Source: Pseudomonas laurylsulfativorans (lineage in GTDB: Bacteria; Pseudomonadota; Gammaproteobacteria; Pseudomonadales; Pseudomonadaceae). Taken from it: a stretch of 64,000 bases of DNA. Positions 57,538 through 64,000 of this stretch are shown in pieces. Each line of letters begins with the position of its first letter. Within the stretch, counting starts at the first letter, position 1. The stretch lies in the NCBI RefSeq assembly GCF_002906155.1, contig NZ_MUJK01000003.1, positions 372,001 through 436,000 of the forward strand. Reading direction: 5' to 3'. The position numbers were made by a program, and so were the translations under genes. The notes under the pieces were generated by a model that worked only from the letters and a program-made list of their open reading frames with translations, did not search any database and was not told where the DNA came from.

Positions 57538-59685
57538 ATGATTTACGAAGGTAAAGCCATCACGGTTAAGGCTCTTGAAAGTGGCATCGTCGAATTGAAG
57601 TTCGACCTCAAGGGTGAGTCCGTCAACAAGTTCAACCGTCTAACCCTGAACGAACTGCGTCAGGCCGTAGACACCATCAAGGCAGATGCTTCGATCAAGG
57701 GCGTGATCGTCAGCAGTGGCAAGGACGTATTCATCGTCGGCGCCGACATCACCGAATTTGTCGACAACTTCAAGCTGCCGGATGCCGAGCTGGTTGCAGG
57801 CAATCTCGAAGCCAACAAGATTTTCAGCGATTTCGAAGACCTCAACGTCCCGACTGTAGCCGCGATCAACGGCATCGCACTGGGTGGCGGTCTGGAAATG
57901 TGCCTGGCTGCGGACTACCGCGTCATGTCCACCACGGCCAAGATCGGCCTGCCGGAAGTCAAGCTGGGCATCTACCCGGGCTTCGGCGGTACTGTGCGCC
58001 TGCCGCGCCTGATCGGTGCCGACAATGCCATCGAGTGGATTGCCGCCGGCAAGGAAAACCGTTCTGAAGACGCGCTGAAAGTCGGCGCTGTCGACGCAGT
58101 GGTTGCTCCAGAGAAGCTGCAAGAGGCCGCGCTGGAACTGGTCAAGCGCGCCATTTCCGGCGAGTTCGACTACAAGGCCAAGCGCCAGCCGAAGCTGGAA
58201 AAGCTGAAGCTGAACGCTATCGAACAAATGATGGCTTTCGAAACCGCCAAAGGTTTCGTGGCCGGTCAAGCTGGCCCGAACTACCCGGCGCCGGTTGAAG
58301 CGATCAAGACCATCCAGAAAGCTGCGAACTTCGGTCGCGACAAAGCGCTGGAAATCGAAGCCGCCGGTTTCGTGAAGCTGGCCAAGACCTCTGCCGCGCA
58401 GAGCCTGGTCGGTCTGTTCCTGAACGATCAGGAGCTGAAGAAAAAGGCCAAGGCCTACGACGAAATCGCCAAGGACGTGAAGCAGGCGGCCGTACTGGGC
58501 GCTGGCATCATGGGTGGCGGTATCGCCTATCAGTCGGCTTCCAAAGGCACGCCGATCCTGATGAAGGACATCAACGAGCACGGTATCGAGCAGGGGCTGG
58601 CCGAAGCCGCCAAGCTGCTGGTTGGCCGCGTTGATAAAGGTCGTATGACCGCTGCGAAAATGGCTGAAGTGCTCAACGGCATTCGTCCAACCCTGTCGTA
58701 CGGTGATTTCGGTCACGTGGACCTGGTGGTGGAAGCGGTCGTCGAGAACCCCAAGGTCAAGCAAGCCGTACTGGCCGAAGTGGAAGGTCAGGTCAAAGAA
58801 GACACCATCCTGGCGTCCAACACTTCGACCATTTCCATCACCTTGCTGGCCAAGGCCCTCAAGCGTCCGGAAAACTTCGTCGGCATGCACTTCTTCAACC
58901 CGGTGCACATGATGCCGCTGGTGGAAGTGATCCGTGGCGAGAAGTCCAGCGAGCTGGCTGTTGCCACCACCGTTGCCTACGCCAAGAAAATGGGCAAGAA
59001 CCCGATCGTCGTCAACGACTGCCCGGGCTTCCTGGTCAACCGCGTGCTGTTCCCGTACTTCGGCGGTTTCGCCAAATTGGTCAGCGCCGGTGTGGACTTC
59101 GTCCGTATCGACAAGATCATGGAAAAATTCGGCTGGCCAATGGGCCCGGCCTACCTGATGGACGTGGTCGGCATCGACACCGGCCACCACGGTCGTGACG
59201 TGATGGCTGAAGGCTTCCCGGACCGCATGAAGGACGACCGTCGTTCGGCCGTCGACGTGCTCTACGAAGCCAAGCGCCTGGGCCAGAAGAACGGCAAGGG
59301 CTTCTACGCCTACGAGACCGACAAGCGCGGCAAGCAGAAGAAAGTCGCCGATCCTTCGGTGCTGGAAGTGCTCAAGCCGATCGTTTACGAGCAGCGCGAA
59401 GTCACCGACGAAGACATCATCAACTGGATGATGATCCCGCTGTGCCTGGAAACCGTGCGTTGCCTGGAAGACGGCATTGTCGAAACCGCTGCCGAAGCCG
59501 ACATGGGTCTGGTCTACGGTATTGGTTTCCCTCCATTCCGTGGCGGTGCGCTGCGTTACATCGACTCGATCGGTGTGGCAGAGTTCGTTGCCCTGGCTGA
59601 CCAGTACGCTGATTTGGGCGCGCTGTACCACCCGACCGCGAAGCTGCGCGAAATGGCCAAGAACGGCCAGAGCTTCTTCGGTTAA
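57538..59685 (+). CDS. fadB: Fatty acid oxidation complex alpha subunit FadB
   Basis: FadB carries enoyl-CoA hydratase and 3-hydroxyacyl-CoA dehydrogenase activities. The 715-residue product is the usual length. The hydratase half has [29 protein letters not shown] and [22 protein letters not shown]; the dehydrogenase half has the NAD motif [16 protein letters not shown] and [20 protein letters not shown] lies about 10 nt before the ATG at 57538; a TTG just upstream is ignored. It forms an operon with fadA (29-bp gap). Confidence 0.97.
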   Translation: MIYEGKAITVKALESGIVELKFDLKGESVNKFNRLTLNELRQAVDTIKADASIKGVIVSSGKDVFIVGADITEFVDNFKLPDAELVAGNLEANKIFSDFEDLNVPTVAAINGIALGGGLEMCLAADYRVMSTTAKIGLPEVKLGIYPGFGGTVRLPRLIGADNAIEWIAAGKENRSEDALKVGAVDAVVAPEKLQEAALELVKRAISGEFDYKAKRQPKLEKLKLNAIEQMMAFETAKGFVAGQAGPNYPAPVEAIKTIQKAANFGRDKALEIEAAGFVKLAKTSAAQSLVGLFLNDQELKKKAKAYDEIAKDVKQAAVLGAGIMGGGIAYQSASKGTPILMKDINEHGIEQGLAEAAKLLVGRVDKGRMTAAKMAEVLNGIRPTLSYGDFGHVDLVVEAVVENPKVKQAVLAEVEGQVKEDTILASNTSTISITLLAKALKRPENFVGMHFFNPVHMMPLVEVIRGEKSSELAVATTVAYAKKMGKNPIVVNDCPGFLVNRVLFPYFGGFAKLVSAGVDFVRIDKIMEKFGWPMGPAYLMDVVGIDTGHHGRDVMAEGFPDRMKDDRRSAVDVLYEAKRLGQKNGKGFYAYETDKRGKQKKVADPSVLEVLKPIVYEQREVTDEDIINWMMIPLCLETVRCLEDGIVETAAEADMGLVYGIGFPPFRGGALRYIDSIGVAEFVALADQYADLGALYHPTAKLREMAKNGQSFFG

Positions 59686-59699
59686 GCGCCCCCAACTAG

Positions 59700-60890
<1,191 letters not shown>

Positions 60891-60906
60891 GCGTCTCGTT
60901 GATGGA

Positions 60907-60934
60907 AGCCGGGGCCAAGTGCCCCGGTTTTTGT
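60907..60934 (+). terminator. Rho-independent terminator of fadBA
   Basis: CCGGGGC (60909-60915) pairs with GCCCCGG (60921-60927), followed by TTTTTGTTTTTT. Confidence 0.93.
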
Positions 60935-60988
60935 TTTTTCGGATTTATTTTTGTTTTTATTTTGAAAAATTTGAGTGAGGGCCAAAAC

Positions 60989-61225
60989 ATGCCGATACAA
61001 CCAGGGCTCTACCAACATTACAAAGGTCCGCAGTACCGCGTATTCAGTGTTGCGCGGCATTCGGAAACCGAAGAAGAAGTGGTCTTCTATCAAGCCCTGT
61101 ATGGCGATTACGGCTTTTGGGTGCGTCCCTTGAGCATGTTCCTGGAGTCCGTCGAAGTTGACGGCGAACAGGTGCCACGCTTTGCTTTGGTGCAGGCCGA
61201 AGAAAGCCTTTTTACCAAGCCATAA
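60989..61225 (+). CDS. DUF1653 protein
   Basis: The 78-residue product (MPIQPGLYQHYKGPQYRV...) covers the whole DUF1653 domain, with VVFYQALYGDYGFWVRPLSMF as the most conserved part. The function is unknown. GAGG lies 9 nt before the ATG at 60989; the frame is open upstream only by overlap with fadA. It lies between fadA and topA in pseudomonads generally. Confidence 0.88.
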   Translation: MPIQPGLYQHYKGPQYRVFSVARHSETEEEVVFYQALYGDYGFWVRPLSMFLESVEVDGEQVPRFALVQAEESLFTKP

Positions 61226-61250
61226 GCTGAGTGCGCGCAAAACCCTGCGC

Positions 61251-61279
61251 TTGACCTCACCTTGTTGCCACTATATATA
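61251..61279 (+). promoter_or_regulatory. Sigma70 promoter of topA
   Basis: TTGACC (61251-61256) and TATATA (61274-61279) are separated by exactly 17 bp, giving a start near 61286 and a leader of about 54 nt before topA. This is the strongest sigma70 match in the window. Confidence 0.8.
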
Positions 61280-61339
61280 GCGGTGCCGCGTCAGGCGCCA
61301 ATCGCCTTTCACTTCTCGAATTCAGGAATTTTCTGATCC

Positions 61340-63967
61340 ATGGGCAAATCGCTGGTCATTGTGGAATCCCCGGCTAAGGCCAAGACCATCAACAAGTATT
61401 TGGGCAACGAATACGTGGTGAAGTCGAGTATCGGCCATATCCGAGACCTGCCCACCAGCGGTTCGGCTAGCGCCAGCAAAGAGCCAGCCGCCAAGCGCGG
61501 CAAGGCTGCTGCGGGTGAAGCGCCGGCACTGTCGCCGAAGGAAAAAGCGCGCAAGCAGTTGGTCGCACGCATGGGTGTCGATCCCGATCATGGCTGGAAA
61601 GCCAAGTACGAGATCCTCCCGGGCAAGGAAAAAGTCATCGAAGAGCTGCGCCGGCTCGCCAAAGATGCTGACACCATCTATCTCGCAACCGACTTGGACC
61701 GCGAGGGGGAAGCCATTGCCTGGCACCTGCGCGAAGCCATCGGTGGTGATGACAGCCGCTACAAGCGCGTGGTGTTCAATGAAATCACCAAGAAGGCGAT
61801 TCAGGAAGCCTTCTCCCAGCCGGGCGAGCTGGACATCGACCGCGTCAACGCCCAGCAGGCGCGTCGCTTCCTCGACCGCGTCGTGGGCTACATGGTTTCG
61901 CCGTTGCTGTGGGCGAAGATCGCTCGCGGTTTGTCCGCCGGGCGCGTGCAGTCGGTTGCCGTGAAGCTGGTGGTTGAGCGCGAACGTGAAATCCGCGCGT
62001 TCATCCCGGAAGAGTACTGGGAAGTGCACGCCGACCTCGGTACCGCCAAGGGCGCAACCGTGCGTTTCGACGTGGCTCGTGAAAAAGGCGAGGCCTTCAA
62101 GCCGCTCAACGAAGCCCAGGCCATGTCCGCGCTGGAGAAGCTCAAGGCTTCCAGCTACAGCATCGTCAAGCGCGAAGACAAGCCGACCAGCAGCAAGCCG
62201 TCGGCACCGTTCATCACCTCCACCCTGCAACAGGCGGCGAGCAACCGCCTGGGCTTCGGGGTGAAGAAAACCATGATGATGGCCCAGCGTCTGTACGAAG
62301 CCGGCTACATCACTTACATGCGTACCGACTCGACCAACCTCTCGGTCGATGCCGTGGCGATGGCGCGTACTTATATTGAAGGCGAGTTCGGCAAGAAGTA
62401 TCTGCCGGAAACGCCGAACGTCTACAGCAGCAAGGAAGGCGCACAAGAGGCTCACGAAGCGATTCGTCCGTCCGACGCCAACACCGAGCCAAGCAAGCTC
62501 TCGGGCATGGAGCGTGACGCTGAGCGTCTCTACGAGCTCATCTGGCGCCAGTTCCTCGCTTGCCAGATGCTGCCGGCGCAATACCTGTCGACTACCGTCA
62601 CTGTGGGCGCTGGCGACTTCGAGCTGCGTGCCAAGGGCCGCATCCTGAAGTTCGACGGTTACACCCGCGTGATGCCGCAAATCGCCAAGCCGGGCGACGA
62701 CGATGTGCTGCCGGACATGGCCCAGGGCGACGTGATGAAGCTGATCAAGCTTGATCCGACCCAGCATTTCACCAAGCCGCCGGCGCGTTACTCGGAAGCC
62801 AGCCTGGTAAAAGAAATGGAAAAACGCGGCATCGGTCGTCCTTCAACCTACGCTGCGATCATTTCGACCATCCAGGACCGCGGCTACGTGGCACTGCACA
62901 ACCGTCGTTTCTATTCGGAAAAGATGGGCGACATCGTCACCGAGCGTCTGGCCGAAAGCTTCTCCAACCTGATGGACTATGGCTTCACCGCCGGCATGGA
63001 AGAGCATCTCGATGACGTGGCCCAGGGCGAGCGCGACTGGAAAAACGTGCTCGATGAGTTCTACGGCGACTTCAAGAAGAAGCTCGAAGTAGCCGAAAGC
63101 CCGGAAAACGGCATGCGTGCCAACCAGCCGGTGATGACCGACATCCCGTGCACCACCTGCGGTCGTCCGATGCAGATCCGTACTGCGTCGACCGGCGTGT
63201 TCCTCGGTTGCTCGGGCTACAGCCTGCCACCGAAAGAGCGCTGCAAGGCCACCGTCAACCTGGTACCGGGCGATGAAATCGCCGCGGACGACGAGGGTGA
63301 ATCGGAATCGCTGGTACTGCGTGGCAAGCATCGCTGCCCGATCTGCAGCACGGCGATGGATGCCTACCTGCTCGATGAGAAGCGCAAGCTGCACATCTGC
63401 GGTAACAACCCCGATTGCGATGGCTACGAAATCGAAGAGGGTACTTATCGCATCAAGGGCTATGAAGGTCCGAGCCTGGAGTGCGACAAGTGTGGCAGCG
63501 AGATGCAACTCAAGACCGGCCGCTTCGGCAAGTTCTTCGGTTGCACCAATGCCACCTGCAAGAACACTCGCAAACTGCTCAAGAGTGGTGACGCGGCACC
63601 GCCGAAGATGGATCCGGTGAAGATGCCTGAGCTGAAGTGCGAAAAGGTCAACGACACCTACATTCTGCGCGACGGTGCATCCGGCCTGTTCCTGGCGGCC
63701 AGCCAGTTCCCGAAAAACCGTGAGACTCGTGCTCCGCTGGTGATGGAAATCATCCCGCACAAGGATGAGATCGATCCGAAGTATCACTTCCTCTGCGAAG
63801 CGCCGAAGAAGGATCCCGATGGCCTCCCGGCTGTGATTCGTTACAGTCGCAAGACCAAGGAGCAGTACGTGCAGACCGAAGTCGACGGTAAACCGACTGG
63901 CTGGAAAGCGTTCTACGACGGCGGTAAGTGGAAAGTCGAAGATAAGCGTCCAGCTGCGAAAGCGTAA
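61340..63967 (+). CDS. topA: DNA topoisomerase I
   Basis: TopA relaxes negative supercoils. The 875-residue product starts [21 protein letters not shown] (Toprim domain with [15 protein letters not shown]), has the active Tyr326 in [13 protein letters not shown], and the [21 protein letters not shown] helix. Its C-terminus has zinc-binding four-cysteine modules ([27 protein letters not shown]) and further topoisomerase C-repeats. It is complete, ending 33 bp before the window edge. Confidence 0.97.
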   Translation: MGKSLVIVESPAKAKTINKYLGNEYVVKSSIGHIRDLPTSGSASASKEPAAKRGKAAAGEAPALSPKEKARKQLVARMGVDPDHGWKAKYEILPGKEKVIEELRRLAKDADTIYLATDLDREGEAIAWHLREAIGGDDSRYKRVVFNEITKKAIQEAFSQPGELDIDRVNAQQARRFLDRVVGYMVSPLLWAKIARGLSAGRVQSVAVKLVVEREREIRAFIPEEYWEVHADLGTAKGATVRFDVAREKGEAFKPLNEAQAMSALEKLKASSYSIVKREDKPTSSKPSAPFITSTLQQAASNRLGFGVKKTMMMAQRLYEAGYITYMRTDSTNLSVDAVAMARTYIEGEFGKKYLPETPNVYSSKEGAQEAHEAIRPSDANTEPSKLSGMERDAERLYELIWRQFLACQMLPAQYLSTTVTVGAGDFELRAKGRILKFDGYTRVMPQIAKPGDDDVLPDMAQGDVMKLIKLDPTQHFTKPPARYSEASLVKEMEKRGIGRPSTYAAIISTIQDRGYVALHNRRFYSEKMGDIVTERLAESFSNLMDYGFTAGMEEHLDDVAQGERDWKNVLDEFYGDFKKKLEVAESPENGMRANQPVMTDIPCTTCGRPMQIRTASTGVFLGCSGYSLPPKERCKATVNLVPGDEIAADDEGESESLVLRGKHRCPICSTAMDAYLLDEKRKLHICGNNPDCDGYEIEEGTYRIKGYEGPSLECDKCGSEMQLKTGRFGKFFGCTNATCKNTRKLLKSGDAAPPKMDPVKMPELKCEKVNDTYILRDGASGLFLAASQFPKNRETRAPLVMEIIPHKDEIDPKYHFLCEAPKKDPDGLPAVIRYSRKTKEQYVQTEVDGKPTGWKAFYDGGKWKVEDKRPAAKA

Positions 63968-64000
63968 AGCTTCGCGGTACTGAAGAGGCCGCGTGAGAAC

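Noticed and set aside
57640..59631. A 663-codon minus-strand open frame
   Set aside because: Antisense shadow of fadB.

Overview
The window looks like part of the chromosome of a Pseudomonas of the P. fluorescens group. Three things point there. The anr-hemN-ccoSIHG-ccoNOQP gene order is the pseudomonad order. The core genes have GC-rich Pseudomonas codon use. The intergenic gaps are full of Pseudomonas-type REP palindromes (GTAGGAGC/TGTGGGAGC family). I see no rRNA, tRNA, CRISPR array, prophage or insertion sequence. All assignments come from reading the sequence and from family knowledge; no database search was run.

Region 1 (1-20.2 kb) is housekeeping plus a microaerobic respiration block. 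The 3' part of recR, an acyl-CoA dehydrogenase and apt are followed by anr (oxygen-sensing FNR-type regulator), hemN, and the cbb3 oxidase assembly genes ccoS-I-H-G with a TauE/SafE-like membrane protein. Two complete tandem cbb3 oxidase operons come next (ccoNOQP-1 and ccoNOQP-2), then an alpha/beta hydrolase on the + strand and the aerotaxis receptor aer. Perfect ANR boxes lie upstream of hemN and of ccoN2. ccoN1 instead has a sigma70-like promoter and only an imperfect ANR-like site. This fits one constitutive and one low-oxygen-induced oxidase.

Region 2 (20.4-40.3 kb, all on the minus strand) is a complete surface polysaccharide locus resembling an enterobacterial group 4 capsule / yjb locus. 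In transcription order it holds etp (tyrosine phosphatase), wzc/etk (tyrosine autokinase), an rfaH-like elongation factor, and a long leader with an exact ops element. Then come the initiating sugar-phosphate transferase, wecB, wecC, wzx, an acetyltransferase, wzy, a GT4 glycosyltransferase, a secreted beta-helix protein, a WecG/TagA-type transferase, gfcA, wza/gfcE, gfcB, gfcC, gfcD and a VanZ-like gene. WecB, WecC and WecG suggest N-acetylmannosaminuronic acid (or a relative) in the repeat unit. The middle (about 26-32.5 kb) is strikingly AT-rich and probably came by horizontal transfer. Intrinsic terminators after wecC and gfcA make RfaH/ops antitermination a plausible control principle.

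Region 3 (40.5-53.7 kb) is ordinary core genome: a CPBP protease, acnA, rlmM, tusA, a MATE exporter, pdxB, a small conserved protein, an MsbA-type ABC exporter and slt.

Region 4 (53.8-64 kb) carries a Uup-type ABC-F ATPase, a universal stress protein, a small membrane protein, fadB-fadA (fatty acid beta-oxidation complex), a DUF1653 protein and topA. A 0.6-kb gap before fadB has an orphan leftward terminator and may hide a small RNA. About 100-bp composite REP elements with a conserved core recur in the gaps of Regions 1, 3 and 4.
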